Assembly: GCF_009497895.1 (NCBI RefSeq)
Contig: NZ_CP033116.1
Span: 1,302,001-1,366,000, forward strand
DNA: 64,000 bases
From: Halopseudomonas pelagia
Lineage (GTDB): Bacteria > Pseudomonadota > Gammaproteobacteria > Pseudomonadales > Pseudomonadaceae
Reading direction: 5' to 3'
The position numbers were made by a program, and so were the translations under genes. This document shows positions 25,333-36,440 of this stretch, piece after piece (the first letter of the stretch is position 1; each line of letters starts with the position of its first letter). A model generated the notes under the pieces. That model did no database searches. It saw only the letters and a program-made list of their open reading frames with translations, and was not told where the DNA came from.

Positions 25333-26769
25333 GTGCACATGTTGTCAATGCAACGTTGGATGATCGTGGCGACTAGCTCGCTGCTGCTGGGTTGGTCCTC
25401 CCTGGGCATGGCCCAAGGTCTACCAGATTTTACCGAGTTGGTTGAGGAAGTATCCCCCGCCGTCGTCAATATCAGTACCAGCCAGAAAGCCGTATCCCGG
25501 CCATCAGGCATGGCGCCGGGTATGCCTGATCTGGAAGGTATGCCACCGCTGTTTCGCGAGTTTTTCGAGCGCAGCTTTCCGCAGCAAGGGCCGCAAGCGC
25601 CACGCGAGCGAGAAGCGCCGCAATCGCTGGGTTCAGGTTTCATTCTCTCCAAAGATGGTTACGTACTGACCAATAATCATGTGATTGCCGACGCGGACGA
25701 GATTTTCGTGCGGCTGTCCGATCGGCGTGAGCTTCAAGCCGAGCTGGTGGGGGCGGATCCACGTTCGGATCTGGCGCTGCTGAAGATTGAAGCCGGAGAC
25801 GACCTTCCCGTGGTGCGCATGGGTAAATCCTCTGATCTCAAGGCGGGTGAATGGGTGTTGGCAATAGGCTCGCCATTCGGTTTTGACTATTCAGTCACCG
25901 CCGGCATCGTCAGTGCCAAAGGGCGCAGTCTGCCGAATGAAAGCTACGTCCCCTTTATTCAAACCGACGTGGCCATCAATCCCGGCAATTCCGGTGGCCC
26001 GCTGCTCAATCTGGATGGCGAGGTAATTGGGATCAACTCACAGATCTTTACCCGGTCCGGTGGCTTTATGGGACTGTCGTTTGCCATTCCGGTCGACGTG
26101 GCGATGGACGTCGTCCAGCAATTGAAGGAGGACGGCAGCGTCCAGCGCGGTTGGCTGGGTGTGGTGATCCAGGAGGTCAACAAGGACCTGGCCGAATCTT
26201 TTGGTCTGCCCAAGCCGGCTGGCGCACTGGTAGCGCAGATCCAGCCTGATGGTCCAGCTGAAAAAGGCGGGTTGCAGGTTGGGGATGTGATTCTCAGCTT
26301 CAATGGCGAGGAGATCATCATGTCCTCCGACCTGCCGCATGCTGTAGGTCGCGTTCGCCCTGGAGAGGATGCCACGCTGGTCGTCATGCGTGATAAAAAA
26401 CGCAAGACGCTGAAAATGGAGATCGGTGCTCTGCCGGAGGATGATAGCGTTGCTGCCGTTGTGCCCTCTACCAGTGCGCCGGCCAGCGCTGATAACCGCC
26501 TCGGTGTGGTGGTAGCCGAGTTGACCGAGGAGCAGAAAAGCAATCTGGACGTGCGTTCGGGAGTAATCATCCGTGAGGTGCGTCAGGGGCCGGGCGCGAT
26601 GGTCGGTCTGCGTAGCGGCGACATCATCACCAATCTGGACAATCAGCCGGTTGAATCGGTGGATGCATTCGAAAAAATCACCGCCGATCTCCCCACCAAT
26701 CGTTCTGTTTCCATGCGTGTCATACGTCAGGGCAGGGCAAGCTATATCACCTTCAGGCTGGCCAGTTAA
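25333..26769 (+). CDS. mucD: Periplasmic serine protease MucD (HtrA/DegP family)
   Basis: MucD degrades misfolded envelope proteins and damps AlgU activation. The 478-residue protein has a signal sequence (ending near LGMAQ), a trypsin-like domain with the triad His116, Asp146 and Ser220 (NNHVI, DPRSDLALL, NPGNSGGPLL), and two PDZ domains (about 275-365 and 385-475). The GTG at 25333 lies five bases after AGGAG; ATGs at 25339 and 25348 are possible alternatives. Confidence 0.95.
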   Translation: MHMLSMQRWMIVATSSLLLGWSSLGMAQGLPDFTELVEEVSPAVVNISTSQKAVSRPSGMAPGMPDLEGMPPLFREFFERSFPQQGPQAPREREAPQSLGSGFILSKDGYVLTNNHVIADADEIFVRLSDRRELQAELVGADPRSDLALLKIEAGDDLPVVRMGKSSDLKAGEWVLAIGSPFGFDYSVTAGIVSAKGRSLPNESYVPFIQTDVAINPGNSGGPLLNLDGEVIGINSQIFTRSGGFMGLSFAIPVDVAMDVVQQLKEDGSVQRGWLGVVIQEVNKDLAESFGLPKPAGALVAQIQPDGPAEKGGLQVGDVILSFNGEEIIMSSDLPHAVGRVRPGEDATLVVMRDKKRKTLKMEIGALPEDDSVAAVVPSTSAPASADNRLGVVVAELTEEQKSNLDVRSGVIIREVRQGPGAMVGLRSGDIITNLDNQPVESVDAFEKITADLPTNRSVSMRVIRQGRASYITFRLAS

Positions 26770-26885
26770 GCGCCTGGCTTAAGGCCCGCGATGCCAGCCC
26801 CCATCACCATCGTGCTGCGGGGTTGGCAGCCGGGCTCGCGATAGCGTAATAGCGCATATTCGGGTACACTCGCGGGCTGTTTTCG

Positions 26886-26905
26886 GGGGGAAGCTTTCCC
26901 CCTTT
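26886..26905 (+). terminator. Terminator-like hairpin between mucD and lepA
   Basis: GGGGGAA-GCT-TTCCCCC (26886-26902) is a perfect seven-base stem followed by TTT. A second hairpin, CAGCC-TTTAT-GGCTG, follows at about 26915-26929. A TACACT at 26865-26870 could be a -10 element, which would put both hairpins in the lepA leader rather than at the end of mucD. Confidence 0.5.
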
Positions 26906-26963
26906 CATTGCTGACAGCCTTTATGGCTGGCAATCCTGCAATCAAGTCTGGAAGATCCCTGTA

Positions 26964-28766
26964 GTGAGTGACCTTAGCCTAATTCGTAATTTCTCGATCA
27001 TAGCCCACATTGATCACGGTAAGTCGACCCTGGCAGATCGGTTTATCCAGATCTGCGGAGGCTTGGCTGATCGCGAAATGGCCGAACAGGTGCTCGACTC
27101 CATGGATCTCGAGCGTGAGCGCGGGATTACGATCAAGGCGCACAGCGTAACGCTGTATTACACGTCAAAAATCGACGGTAAAACCTACCAGCTGAATTTC
27201 ATCGATACCCCTGGTCACGTGGACTTTCATTATGAAGTCAGCCGCTCGCTGGCTGCCTGTGAAGGCGCGCTGCTGGTCGTAGATGCAGCCCAGGGCGTGG
27301 AAGCGCAATCGGTAGCCAACTGCTATACGGCTATCGAGCAGGGCCTGGAAGTCATGCCGGTATTGAACAAGATCGACCTGCCACAGGCCGAGCCGGAGCG
27401 CGTCAAGGCTGAAATCGAGAGTGTGATCGGTATTGATGCCACCGATGCTGTGGTCTGCAGCGCCAAGAGCGGCCTGGGTGTAGAGGATGTGCTTGAGCGT
27501 TTGATTCAGGTCATTCCCGCGCCCGAGGGTGAGTTGGACGCACCGCTACAGGCGCTGATCATCGACTCCTGGTTTGATAATTATCTCGGTGTGGTCTCTC
27601 TGGTACGCGTCAAGCACGGACGGATCAAGAAGGGCGCCAAGGTGCTGGTCAAATCCACCGGCAAGATCCATCAGGTCGACAGTGTGGGTGTATTCAACCC
27701 CAAGCACAGCGAAACGGCTGATCTGAAAGCTGGCGAAGTGGGCTTTATCATTGCTGGCATCAAGGACATTCACGGCGCACCGGTCGGTGACACCCTGACC
27801 CTGTCAAGCACCCCCGATGTGGATATGCTGCCGGGCTTTCAGAAGGTCAAGCCGCAAGTCTTCGCCGGTTTGTTCCCGGTCAGCTCCGAGGATTTCGAAG
27901 ATTTCCGTGAGGCGCTGTCCAAGCTCACGCTGAATGACGCCTCGCTGCATTACGAGCCGGAAAGCTCCGAAGCGCTGGGCTTTGGTTTCCGCTGTGGTTT
28001 CCTCGGCATGCTGCATATGGAGATCATTCAGGAGCGCCTTGAGCGCGAATATAACCTGGATCTGATTACCACGGCACCGACGGTGGTGTTCGAGGTGGTC
28101 AAGAAGGATGGCAGCATCCTGTATGTCGACAATCCATCGCGCCTGCCCGACCCGTCGATGGTTGAAGAGATGCGCGAGCCGATCGTGCGGGCCAATATTC
28201 TGGTGCCGCAGGACCACCTGGGCGCAGTGATCACCTTGTGCGTCGAGAAGCGCGGCGTGCAGCATGATATGTTGTTTCTCGGTACCCAGGTTCAGGTAAT
28301 TTACGATCTGCCGATGAATGAAGTAGTGCTGGATTTCTTTGACCGGTTGAAGTCGGCGAGCCGCGGTTATGCCTCGCTGGACTATGCCTTTGAGCGCTTT
28401 CAGGCTGCGCGTCTGGTGCGTCTGGATGTATTGATCAACGCCGAGAAGGTCGATGCGCTGGCTTTGATCGTGCACCGTGACAACGCAGCCTACAAAGGCC
28501 GGCAGTTGGTCAGCAAGATGCAGGAGCTGATCCCGCGGCAGATGTTCGACGTGGCGATTCAAGCTGCCGTCGGCGGGCAAATCGTCGCGCGCTCCACGGT
28601 CAAGGCGCTGCGCAAGAATGTTATCGCCAAATGCTATGGTGGCGACGCCAGCCGGAAGAAGAAGCTGTTGGAAAAGCAGAAAGCCGGCAAAAAACGCATG
28701 AAACAGGTAGGCAACGTTGAAATTCCCCAGGAAGCCTTCCTGGCGGTATTGAAAGTAGACAACTAG
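26964..28766 (+). CDS. lepA: Elongation factor 4 (LepA)
   Basis: LepA is a ribosome-associated GTPase that back-translocates or helps ribosome assembly. The 600-residue protein has the GTPase motifs [25 protein letters not shown] and NKIDLP, and the LepA-specific C-terminal domain ending in [22 protein letters not shown]. The start is GTG at 26964. lepB follows 22 bases later, so they form one operon. Confidence 0.97.
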   Translation: MSDLSLIRNFSIIAHIDHGKSTLADRFIQICGGLADREMAEQVLDSMDLERERGITIKAHSVTLYYTSKIDGKTYQLNFIDTPGHVDFHYEVSRSLAACEGALLVVDAAQGVEAQSVANCYTAIEQGLEVMPVLNKIDLPQAEPERVKAEIESVIGIDATDAVVCSAKSGLGVEDVLERLIQVIPAPEGELDAPLQALIIDSWFDNYLGVVSLVRVKHGRIKKGAKVLVKSTGKIHQVDSVGVFNPKHSETADLKAGEVGFIIAGIKDIHGAPVGDTLTLSSTPDVDMLPGFQKVKPQVFAGLFPVSSEDFEDFREALSKLTLNDASLHYEPESSEALGFGFRCGFLGMLHMEIIQERLEREYNLDLITTAPTVVFEVVKKDGSILYVDNPSRLPDPSMVEEMREPIVRANILVPQDHLGAVITLCVEKRGVQHDMLFLGTQVQVIYDLPMNEVVLDFFDRLKSASRGYASLDYAFERFQAARLVRLDVLINAEKVDALALIVHRDNAAYKGRQLVSKMQELIPRQMFDVAIQAAVGGQIVARSTVKALRKNVIAKCYGGDASRKKKLLEKQKAGKKRMKQVGNVEIPQEAFLAVLKVDN

Positions 28767-28788
28767 GGATAGTTAAACGGGCTAGATT

Positions 28789-29667
28789 ATGCATATCAAT
28801 TTTCCGCTGCTGTTGGTATTGGCAGTTGCTGTTTCCGGTTTTCTGGCCCTCCTCGATCTGCTCTGGTTTGGCCCTCGCCGTCGTCGTGCGCTGGCTACCT
28901 ATGACCGTGCGGTGGACATTCCTGACCCGACGACTGTCGAGCGGATGGAAAAGGAGCCGCTGCTCATCGAGTACGGCAAATCTTTCTTCCCGGTACTGCT
29001 GGTCGTGCTGGTGTTGCGCTCTTTCCTGGTCGAGCCCTTCCAAATTCCCTCCGGGTCAATGAAGCCGACGCTGGAAGTCGGCGACTTTATTCTGGTCAAC
29101 AAGTTTGCTTACGGTATTCGTCTGCCGGTGCTGGATATGAAGGTGATTCCGGTCAATGATCCGCAACGCGGCGACGTAATGGTGTTCCGCTACCCGAATG
29201 ATCCACGCATCAACTACATCAAGCGTGTGGTGGGGCTGCCGGGTGATACCGTACGTTATGCTGGCAAACAACTGATTATCAATGGCGAGCGAGTGCCGTT
29301 GGAACCAGTGCGTCTGGAGAAGGACGATGAGGTGCCAGCCGGTCATCCACTCTATTCGCGCGCTGAAGCAGAGATATTCAAAGAGAAGCTTGGCGATGTT
29401 GAGCATCTGATCAGACAGAAAAGCCTTTCAGGTGCGCCTGCGGCGAAAGAGTGGCAGGTGCCCGAGGGGCATTACTTCATGGTGGGCGACAACCGCGACA
29501 ACTCCAACGACAGTCGTTACTGGAACTCCGAGGAGATGCCAAGGGAGTTGTGGGGGATGGTCCCTGACAACTATATTGTAGGCAAGGCATTCGCAATCTG
29601 GATGCACTGGCCGGAGCCGAAGCTGAGCAACCTGCCAAGTTTTTCCAGGATAGCCCTGATCCATTAA
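28789..29667 (+). CDS. lepB: Signal peptidase I
   Basis: LepB removes signal peptides at the periplasmic face of the inner membrane. The 292-residue protein has two N-terminal membrane helices (about 4-22 and 63-80), the catalytic Ser in PSGSMKPTL, the catalytic Lys in YIKRVVGLPGD, and the GDNRDNSNDSRYW box. The ATG at 28789 fits the family N-terminus. Confidence 0.97.
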   Translation: MHINFPLLLVLAVAVSGFLALLDLLWFGPRRRRALATYDRAVDIPDPTTVERMEKEPLLIEYGKSFFPVLLVVLVLRSFLVEPFQIPSGSMKPTLEVGDFILVNKFAYGIRLPVLDMKVIPVNDPQRGDVMVFRYPNDPRINYIKRVVGLPGDTVRYAGKQLIINGERVPLEPVRLEKDDEVPAGHPLYSRAEAEIFKEKLGDVEHLIRQKSLSGAPAAKEWQVPEGHYFMVGDNRDNSNDSRYWNSEEMPRELWGMVPDNYIVGKAFAIWMHWPEPKLSNLPSFSRIALIH

Positions 29668-29716
29668 GGGATGGGCGGGAACAATAATATTAACAACGGA
29701 CGTCAAGAGGTTATCC

Positions 29717-30094
29717 ATGCGCCACTCCCAGAAAGGTATGTCATTTTTCGGCTGGCTGGCAGTTATTGCCCTGATCATCTTCGGCTTGGTGATTGTGATG
29801 AAGCTGGCTCCGATTTATATGGAGCATTTTACCCTGCGCAAGATCGTTACTGAGGTGAACGAGGACCCGACCATCAAGATTGGTTCGCTCCGCGATTTTC
29901 ACAATCACATTGAAAAGGGTATGCAGATCAACAGCATCCGCGATATCAAAGCCAAAGATGCGATTGCCATTACCGCCAGCGGGACCGACGCTTACACGGT
30001 AGTGATCAAATATGAAGTTCGCTCGCCGATAATTCAAAACGTGGACGCGCTCGTTCACTTCGATGAAACCCATATAATCAGACCGCTGAAGTGA
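29717..30094 (+). CDS. DUF4845 small membrane protein
   Basis: A 125-residue protein with one N-terminal membrane helix (about residues 9-29, [21 protein letters not shown]) and a periplasmic domain. It matches the DUF4845 proteins found between lepB and rnc in pseudomonads; their role is unknown. Its stop overlaps the rnc GTG. Confidence 0.85.
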   Translation: MRHSQKGMSFFGWLAVIALIIFGLVIVMKLAPIYMEHFTLRKIVTEVNEDPTIKIGSLRDFHNHIEKGMQINSIRDIKAKDAIAITASGTDAYTVVIKYEVRSPIIQNVDALVHFDETHIIRPLK

Positions 30095-30780
30095 TAAACA
30101 AGTTAGACCGCCTCGAACGTAACATCGGCTATTGCTTCAAGGATCCGGATCTACTGATCCTGGCCTTGAGCCATAGAAGTCTGGGTGGGCGCAATAACGA
30201 ACGCCTGGAGTTTCTGGGTGACTCGGTGCTCAACTTTATTGCCGCCGAAGCCCTGTTTCAGCGCTTTCCCCAGGCCCGCGAAGGTCAGTTGTCACGCCTG
30301 CGTGCGCGGTTGGTCAAAGGCGTCACTCTGGCGGAATTGGCCAAAGGTTTCGAGTTGGGTGAATACCTGCGCCTGGGCTCGGGGGAGCTGAAAAGCGGCG
30401 GGTTCCGCCGCGAATCCATCCTCGCTGACGCCACCGAAGCCATCATCGGCGCTATCTATCTGGAAAGTGGCCTGGAGGCGGCGCGTGAGCGTGTGCTTTA
30501 CTGGTTACGTGAGCATATTGCCACCCTGACGCTGGTGGACAACAATAAGGATCCGAAAACGCGATTGCAGGAATATCTGCAGTCGCGGCAATGTGAATTG
30601 CCCCGTTATGAAGTGACTGAAAGCAGTGGTGAAGCCCATTGCCGAACCTTCCGGGTTGAATGTCATGTCAGCCCATTGTCACAGCCAACTTTCGGCGTCG
30701 GAAATAGCCGGCGTCTGGCGGAACAAGTAGCAGCACAAAAAGCCCTGATTGATCTGGGTGTGGAGAAAGCAGATGAGTGA
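30091..30780 (+). CDS. rnc: Ribonuclease III
   Basis: RNase III cuts double-stranded RNA in rRNA processing and regulation. The 229-residue protein has the signature [13 protein letters not shown], the second acidic cluster [14 protein letters not shown], and a C-terminal double-stranded RNA-binding domain ([14 protein letters not shown]...). The GTG at 30091 overlaps the preceding stop. era begins inside its last codons. Confidence 0.97.
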   Translation: MINKLDRLERNIGYCFKDPDLLILALSHRSLGGRNNERLEFLGDSVLNFIAAEALFQRFPQAREGQLSRLRARLVKGVTLAELAKGFELGEYLRLGSGELKSGGFRRESILADATEAIIGAIYLESGLEAARERVLYWLREHIATLTLVDNNKDPKTRLQEYLQSRQCELPRYEVTESSGEAHCRTFRVECHVSPLSQPTFGVGNSRRLAEQVAAQKALIDLGVEKADE

Positions 30781-31678
30781 CAGCAGTACCCCCCGTTGTG
30801 GCTACGTGGCCATTGTAGGCCGGCCAAATGTGGGCAAGTCGACCCTGCTCAATCACATTCTCGGTCAGAAGCTGGCTATTACTTCGCGCAAGCCCCAAAC
30901 CACCCGGCATACCATGCTCGGCATCAAGACCGAAGATGCTGTTCAGGCGATCTATGTCGATACCCCTGGCCTGCACAAGGACAACGACAAGGCACTGAAC
31001 CGCTTTATGAACAAAAGCGCCAGTCAGGCCCTGCGGGACGTGGATGTGGTGCTGTTTGTGGTCGACCGGGTGCGCTGGACCGACGAGGACCAGATGGTGC
31101 TGGAGAAGGTCCGTTTTGTTACCTGCCCGGTCCTGCTGGTAGTCAACAAGCTCGATCGCATGGATGACAAGAAGGACATGCTGCCGCATCTGGAATGGCT
31201 GGCAACGCAATTGCCCGATGCCGAGATCGTGCCGGTTTCTGCTCTGCACGGTCGCAATATTGATCAGCTTGAGCAACTGATTGCCGAGCGTCTGCCCGAA
31301 AGCGAGCATTTTTACCCCGACGATCAGATCACCGATCGCAGCTCCCGTTTTCTCGCCGCTGAGCTGGTCCGCGAGAAAGTCATGCGCCAGTTGGGTGCAG
31401 AGATCCCCTATCAGGTCACGGTGGAAATCGAGCAGTTCAAGCAGGAAGGCAAGATTCTGCATATTCATGCGCTGATTCTGGTCGAGCGCGATGGGCAGAA
31501 GAAGATCATCATCGGTGACGGTGGCGAGCGTATGAAGAAAATTGGCCAGGAAGCCCGGCTGGACATGCAAAAGCTGTTCGGCAGCAAGGTCATGCTGAAT
31601 TTGTGGGTGAAGGTCAAGCGCGGTTGGTCCGATGACGAGCGCGCGCTGAGTTCGCTTGGTTATAATTTCGACAGTTGA
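30773..31678 (+). CDS. era: GTPase Era
   Basis: Era is a ribosome-assembly GTPase acting on the 30S subunit. The 301-residue protein has [18 protein letters not shown] and NKLD, then a KH domain ([24 protein letters not shown]). The ATG at 30773 overlaps the end of rnc by eight bases, implying translational coupling. A longer frame from a TTG at 30749 is not needed. Confidence 0.97.
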   Translation: MSDSSTPRCGYVAIVGRPNVGKSTLLNHILGQKLAITSRKPQTTRHTMLGIKTEDAVQAIYVDTPGLHKDNDKALNRFMNKSASQALRDVDVVLFVVDRVRWTDEDQMVLEKVRFVTCPVLLVVNKLDRMDDKKDMLPHLEWLATQLPDAEIVPVSALHGRNIDQLEQLIAERLPESEHFYPDDQITDRSSRFLAAELVREKVMRQLGAEIPYQVTVEIEQFKQEGKILHIHALILVERDGQKKIIIGDGGERMKKIGQEARLDMQKLFGSKVMLNLWVKVKRGWSDDERALSSLGYNFDS

Positions 31679-31711
31679 TCTGTCGCCTCCCCGCTGTGTT
31701 GGAGATAAGGC

Positions 31712-32431
31712 GTGCAAGCACCCCTGAGCCCGGCCTATGTGCTGCACAGCCGTCCCTATCGTGACAGCAGCGCTTTGGTTGATCTGCTCAGCCTGCACCA
31801 TGGCGTGCAACGGGTGGTTTGGCGCGGCGCACGGGGGCAGCGCAAAGGTCTGACCCCCCAGGCCTTTATGCCGCTGCTGGTGGGTTTGGTCGGGCGTGGC
31901 GACTTGAAGACGCTGGCCCAGGCCGAAACGGCCGGACCCTACCGGTTGTTGCAGGGTCAGGCGCTGTTCAGCGGCATGTATCTAAACGAGTTATTGATAC
32001 GCCTGATGCCGCCGGGTGATCCGCAGGCACTGATTTTCGCCGCCTATCAACATGCGCTGGAACAATTGGCTGGTCCGGCTCTGGTAGAGCCGGTCTTGCG
32101 TCAGTTCGAGTGGCAGCTGTTGGAGGTTATGGGCTATGGTTTCAGTCTGACGGAAGATGCCCGCGGCGATCCGGTATTGCCGGATCAACAGTACGTATGG
32201 CATGCGGATAACGGTCTGTTACCAGTAAAGCAACTGACGTCTTCCGTTTCTGGCTTGCCAGGCGCGGGTCTGCTGGCGATGGCGCAAAGCGACTGGAGCG
32301 CGCCGCATGCGCTACGCACTGCCAAATTATTGATGCGTCAGGCTCTGGCAGCGCATCTGGGCGACCGCCCTCTGGTCAGCCGACAACTTTTTTCAACCCC
32401 AGGCACGGATTCCAAAGGAGACAGGCTTTGA
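31712..32431 (+). CDS. recO: DNA repair protein RecO
   Basis: RecO, with RecR, loads RecA at gaps during recombination repair. The 239-residue protein has an N-terminal OB fold ([25 protein letters not shown]) and the helical C-terminal domain. No C-terminal zinc cysteines are visible, as usual in gammaproteobacteria. The GTG at 31712 follows TTGGAGATAAG. Its stop overlaps the pdxJ start codon. Confidence 0.94.
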   Translation: MQAPLSPAYVLHSRPYRDSSALVDLLSLHHGVQRVVWRGARGQRKGLTPQAFMPLLVGLVGRGDLKTLAQAETAGPYRLLQGQALFSGMYLNELLIRLMPPGDPQALIFAAYQHALEQLAGPALVEPVLRQFEWQLLEVMGYGFSLTEDARGDPVLPDQQYVWHADNGLLPVKQLTSSVSGLPGAGLLAMAQSDWSAPHALRTAKLLMRQALAAHLGDRPLVSRQLFSTPGTDSKGDRL

Positions 32432-33171
32432 CTCACCCGCAACGCGTGCTTTTAGGTGTGAATATCGATCATATCGCGACTCTGCGCCAGGCGCGGGGTA
32501 CGCGTTATCCGGACCCGGTCCAGGCTGCTATCGAGGCTGAGCAAGCGGGCGCAGACGGCATTACCCTGCACTTGCGTGAAGATCGCCGGCATATCCAGGA
32601 GCGCGATGTACGCCTGATGGCCGAAGTGCTGCAGACCCGAATGAATCTGGAGATGGCCGTCACTGAGCAGATGCTGGATTTTGCCGAGGAAATACGTCCG
32701 GCGAATATCTGCCTGGTACCGGAGCGCCGGGAAGAGCTGACTACCGAGGGTGGGTTGGACGTCGCCGGTAACGGCGCCCGCGTGCAGGAGGCAGTCGAAC
32801 GTATGGCGGCGATCGGTAGCGAGGTGTCGCTATTTATAGATCCTGATCCGCGGCAGATCGAAGCTGCCAAACGTGCCGGAGCGCCGGTGATTGAATTGCA
32901 TACGGGTCATTACGCCGACACTCATGGGACCGAGCAGGCTGAGGCGTTGGCGCGGTTGCGTGAGGGCTGCATTTACGCACGCAAACTGGGCCTGGTGGTG
33001 AATGCCGGGCATGGCCTGCATTATCACAACGTCGAGCCCATTGCGGCGATCAGCGGCATGAACGAGTTGAATATTGGCCACGCGATTATTGCCCGCGCGC
33101 TGTTCTCGGGTTTGGCTCAGGCGGTCAAAGACATGCGCGCACTGATCCTCGGCGCCTCGGTCGGCCGATGA
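32428..33171 (+). CDS. pdxJ: Pyridoxine 5'-phosphate synthase
   Basis: PdxJ condenses deoxyxylulose phosphate and aminoacetone phosphate in vitamin B6 synthesis. The 247-residue TIM-barrel protein begins [23 protein letters not shown] and has HLREDRRHI and the conserved ELHTG and NAGHGL segments. The start codon is TTG at 32428, after AAAGGAG, overlapping the recO stop; no ATG is available nearby. The acpS start overlaps its stop (ATGA). Confidence 0.96.
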   Translation: MTHPQRVLLGVNIDHIATLRQARGTRYPDPVQAAIEAEQAGADGITLHLREDRRHIQERDVRLMAEVLQTRMNLEMAVTEQMLDFAEEIRPANICLVPERREELTTEGGLDVAGNGARVQEAVERMAAIGSEVSLFIDPDPRQIEAAKRAGAPVIELHTGHYADTHGTEQAEALARLREGCIYARKLGLVVNAGHGLHYHNVEPIAAISGMNELNIGHAIIARALFSGLAQAVKDMRALILGASVGR

Positions 33172-33548
33172 TCCGCGGCATTGGTACCGACATGGTGTTG
33201 GTCAGTCGTATCGAGGCGGTGTTAGGCCGCCAGGGCGAGCGCTTCGCCCGACGCATCCTGACAGAGAGTGAATGGCAGCGCTTTGCTGCCCACAAGCAGC
33301 CAGCGCGTTACCTGGCCAAACGTTATGCCGCCAAGGAAGCCATACTCAAGGCGCTGGGTACCGGATTGGCACAGGGTATGTCGTGGCAACATATCCAGAT
33401 TGATAATGACAGTCTTGGAGCGCCGCTGGTTCGTCTCAGTGGGGTGGCCGCCAATTATCTCGAACAGGGCGGTGGTGGCCGCATGCTGCTCAGCCTGAGT
33501 GACGAGCGTGAGCAGGCGCTGGCTTTTGCCATCTGGTCGCTAGCCTGA
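33168..33548 (+). CDS. acpS: Holo-[acyl-carrier-protein] synthase
   Basis: AcpS attaches 4'-phosphopantetheine to acyl carrier protein. The 126-residue protein has [13 protein letters not shown] and the [14 protein letters not shown] motif, which hold the metal- and CoA-binding residues. It ends the lepA-to-acpS run and overlaps the 3' end of the opposite-strand barA by nine bases. Confidence 0.96.
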   Translation: MIRGIGTDMVLVSRIEAVLGRQGERFARRILTESEWQRFAAHKQPARYLAKRYAAKEAILKALGTGLAQGMSWQHIQIDNDSLGAPLVRLSGVAANYLEQGGGGRMLLSLSDEREQALAFAIWSLA

Positions 33549-36341
33549 CGGCGAAGGTTCGGCAGTGTGATAGGCCACGCGCACCTGCTCGATGGCCTCA
33601 ATCAACTGGCTGATAGCCATCTGGCTTTTTTTACCTTGCTTCAACAGCGTCTCCGCTTGCAAACAACATTCTCGCAGCTGCGGTACGCCGCAGTAGCGGG
33701 TCGCGCCGTGCAGGCGATGCACCACGTCCAGCAGTGCCTCGTCGTCGCCCTGGCTCATATATTTTTCAATCAGCACACGGTCGCCCGGCAACCCTTTGAT
33801 CAGCATGGCCAGTATGTCCTGCGCCAGATCGGCCTTGCCGGCAGCCAGCTGCAGGCCTTCCTTGTAATCCAGTATCGGCAGCGTCTTCGGTCCAACGGCC
33901 ACCGCCGGTATGGGGGCAGGCGACGGCGCAGCAGTATTGGGCATGCTCAGGTTGATGCCGGTCCAGCGAAAGATGCAGTGACTCAGCTGTTCCGGGCTGA
34001 TGGGCTTGGTCAGGTAATCGTTCATGCCACATTGAATCAGCCGCCGCCGTTCCTCGGCCAGCGCGTGGGCGGTCAGGGCGATAATCGGGCGTGGCTCGCA
34101 ATCGGCCAGCTCTTCCCTCAGACGTAGCTCGGTGGTGGTCGCGCGGCCGTCCATACCCGGCATCTGCACATCCATGAAGATCAGCTGGATGGTTTCCCGA
34201 TCAGCGATCTGCAATGCCTGTTCGCCACTGGTAGCGGTTAATACGCGGGCTCCCATTTCGCTAAGGAAAGTCTCGACCAATCTGAGATTGGCTTCGTTGT
34301 CGTCGACGCAGAGCACGGTGATCTGCGGCTTGTCCGCGCGTCCCGGTATGACCGCAGGCATCACCGGTTCCGGGCGGAATAGTTGATTGACCGCACGGTA
34401 GAGCTTGCGCGTGCACAATGGCCGCGAGAGTACCTGGCAGTCAGTCGGGGGCAGTTGATCAAGCGAAGGGTAGTGTTCGGTGGTATCGGTCAACAGAATG
34501 ATCTTGCAACTGTCGTCATTCATCCAGCGATTCAGCACCTCGAACATCAGATCCGCTCGGGTGCCGGGCGAGCGCATGCTGGCCAGCACCAACTGGATTG
34601 GCTCATCGGGGTGTGGTGTTCTGACGGCTATTTCCAGCGCCGACAAGTTGTCGTATACGGTCACGTCCAGACCCAGATCTTCCAGATTGTGCAGCAGCGC
34701 CTGACGGCTGAGAGTCAATGGTTCCATCACTGCAGCGCGTATGCCTTGCAGCGGCGTGGCGGGCAGGTCATCACCGGCCTGGGTGGATTTTTCCAGGCGC
34801 GCGGTGAGCCAGAATTCGGACCCCTCGCCCGGGCGGCTATCCAGACCGATCTCGCCGTGCATCTGTTCGACCAGGCGCTTGGCGATGACCAGGCCAAGGC
34901 CGGTACCTCCGGCCTGCCGCGACATCGAGTTGTCCGCCTGGGTGAAGGCCTGAAACAGTGACTTCTGCTGCGTCGAGGTCAGGCCGATGCCGGTGTCAGT
35001 CACACTGATGCGCAGCAGCACATGGGTGTCGTCCTCCTGCTCGAGCATGGTGCGAATGCTCACCGAACCTTCCTGGGTAAACTTGATCGCGTTGCTGACC
35101 AGGTTGGCGAGTATCTGTTTTAGCCGCAAGCCGTCGCCGCTCATGCCGATGGGCGTATCACGGTAGATGATGCTGACCAGTTCAAGGTTCTTCTGGTGAG
35201 CGGCCGGGGCGAGCATGGTCAGGGTGTCTTGAATCAGGTCGCGCAGGTTGAACGGCTGATTCTCCAGAATCAGTTTGCCGGCCTCGATCTTGGAGAAGTC
35301 CAGTATCTCGTTGATGATCGCCAACAGGTTGTCTGCCGACTTCTCAATGGTGCCGAGGTATTCCTGCTGGCGATTGGTCAGCTCAGTGCGTTGCAGCAGA
35401 TTGCTGAAGCCGATGATGCCGTTCAGTGGGGTGCGCAGCTCGTGGCTCATGTTGGCGAGGAATTCGGATTTGATTCGGCTGGCTTCCTGAGCGGTCTTGC
35501 GCGCCATGTCCAGCTCGATGTTCTGGATCTCGATGGTCTCCAGAGTCTGGCGCAGATCTTCGGTGGCCTGATCGACGTTCTGCTGCAGCTCACCCTGGGC
35601 GCTCTGCAGCGTCTGAGCCATGGTGTTGATACCCTGAGCCAGGTCGTCCAGCTCACGACTGCCCTGCTGGTTAAGCCGCACATCCAGCTGGCCTTTGCTG
35701 ATCTGGGCGATAGCGCGGTTGGACAGGCTGATGGGATCGGTGATGCGTCTGCTCATCTGGCTGATGGTAAAGGTGGTCAGCAGCAAGCCGGCCAGGACCA
35801 TGACCAAGGTGGTCAGCAGCATCTGATAGCGGCGCAGCTGCGTGTTGGCATGGCTCAGCTCGACCTCCAGCCAGCCGAGTATCGCGTCTGCTTCTATCTG
35901 GTTCTGCGACTGGCCCTCCAGCAATTCCGGGCTAGCCAGCAGGGGCAGCAGAAATCGGCTGCTACCCACCGTTTCGCCCACTTGCAGGCCGCTGCCAGCA
36001 CCGATCGTATCGACCCCCAGGGTGCGCTGCGTTGGCATCATGGTCGGGCCGCTGTGTTCGAGCAGATTACGCTCGCTGTCGTACAGCGTGACAGCACGCA
36101 CGTCGATGCGATCTAACGCCTTGGCCAGCGTCTCCCTGAACTCTTCAGGCTGGCCCTCGAGCAGCGCTTGTGCGGCGGGAATCTGCAGATGCTCAACGGT
36201 CTGGAATCCGCGCTCCAGCAATTGCTGCTGCAAGTCCTGAGAAGCATGCCAGATGAAATAACTGCCCAGCGCCATGGCCAGGAGCCCGGTGGGTGCCAGC
36301 GTCATCAGCAGAATACGCGCCTTCAGACCAATCTCGCTCAT
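33540..36341 (-). CDS. gacS: Hybrid sensor histidine kinase BarA/GacS
   Basis: GacS phosphorylates GacA and so switches on Rsm small RNAs controlling secondary metabolism, biofilm and virulence traits. The 933-residue protein has two membrane helices (about 10-31 and 174-195) around a periplasmic domain, a HAMP linker, a HisKA domain with His300 in NMSHELRTPLNG, an ATPase domain (N box near 417, GTGLGL at 479-484), a degenerate receiver (about 535-655), a true receiver with Asp724, and a C-terminal Hpt domain with His875 in HRLHGATRYC. This three-step phosphorelay layout is diagnostic. No accessory genes lie alongside. Its 3' end overlaps acpS. Confidence 0.95.
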   Translation of the reverse strand: MSEIGLKARILLMTLAPTGLLAMALGSYFIWHASQDLQQQLLERGFQTVEHLQIPAAQALLEGQPEEFRETLAKALDRIDVRAVTLYDSERNLLEHSGPTMMPTQRTLGVDTIGAGSGLQVGETVGSSRFLLPLLASPELLEGQSQNQIEADAILGWLEVELSHANTQLRRYQMLLTTLVMVLAGLLLTTFTISQMSRRITDPISLSNRAIAQISKGQLDVRLNQQGSRELDDLAQGINTMAQTLQSAQGELQQNVDQATEDLRQTLETIEIQNIELDMARKTAQEASRIKSEFLANMSHELRTPLNGIIGFSNLLQRTELTNRQQEYLGTIEKSADNLLAIINEILDFSKIEAGKLILENQPFNLRDLIQDTLTMLAPAAHQKNLELVSIIYRDTPIGMSGDGLRLKQILANLVSNAIKFTQEGSVSIRTMLEQEDDTHVLLRISVTDTGIGLTSTQQKSLFQAFTQADNSMSRQAGGTGLGLVIAKRLVEQMHGEIGLDSRPGEGSEFWLTARLEKSTQAGDDLPATPLQGIRAAVMEPLTLSRQALLHNLEDLGLDVTVYDNLSALEIAVRTPHPDEPIQLVLASMRSPGTRADLMFEVLNRWMNDDSCKIILLTDTTEHYPSLDQLPPTDCQVLSRPLCTRKLYRAVNQLFRPEPVMPAVIPGRADKPQITVLCVDDNEANLRLVETFLSEMGARVLTATSGEQALQIADRETIQLIFMDVQMPGMDGRATTTELRLREELADCEPRPIIALTAHALAEERRRLIQCGMNDYLTKPISPEQLSHCIFRWTGINLSMPNTAAPSPAPIPAVAVGPKTLPILDYKEGLQLAAGKADLAQDILAMLIKGLPGDRVLIEKYMSQGDDEALLDVVHRLHGATRYCGVPQLRECCLQAETLLKQGKKSQMAISQLIEAIEQVRVAYHTAEPSPSG

Positions 36342-36440
36342 TGTATGTATCCCTTACTCTGTTGCCGGTATCATAGGCTGACTGAAGCAAAAGCACAGCA
36401 TTCAACGCCCTACCGATTCGGGCCCAGGCCCCTTGAGTGA

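Noticed and set aside
35196..36116. 306-codon plus-strand frame over gacS
   Set aside because: Antisense shadow of the gacS sensor and kinase region.
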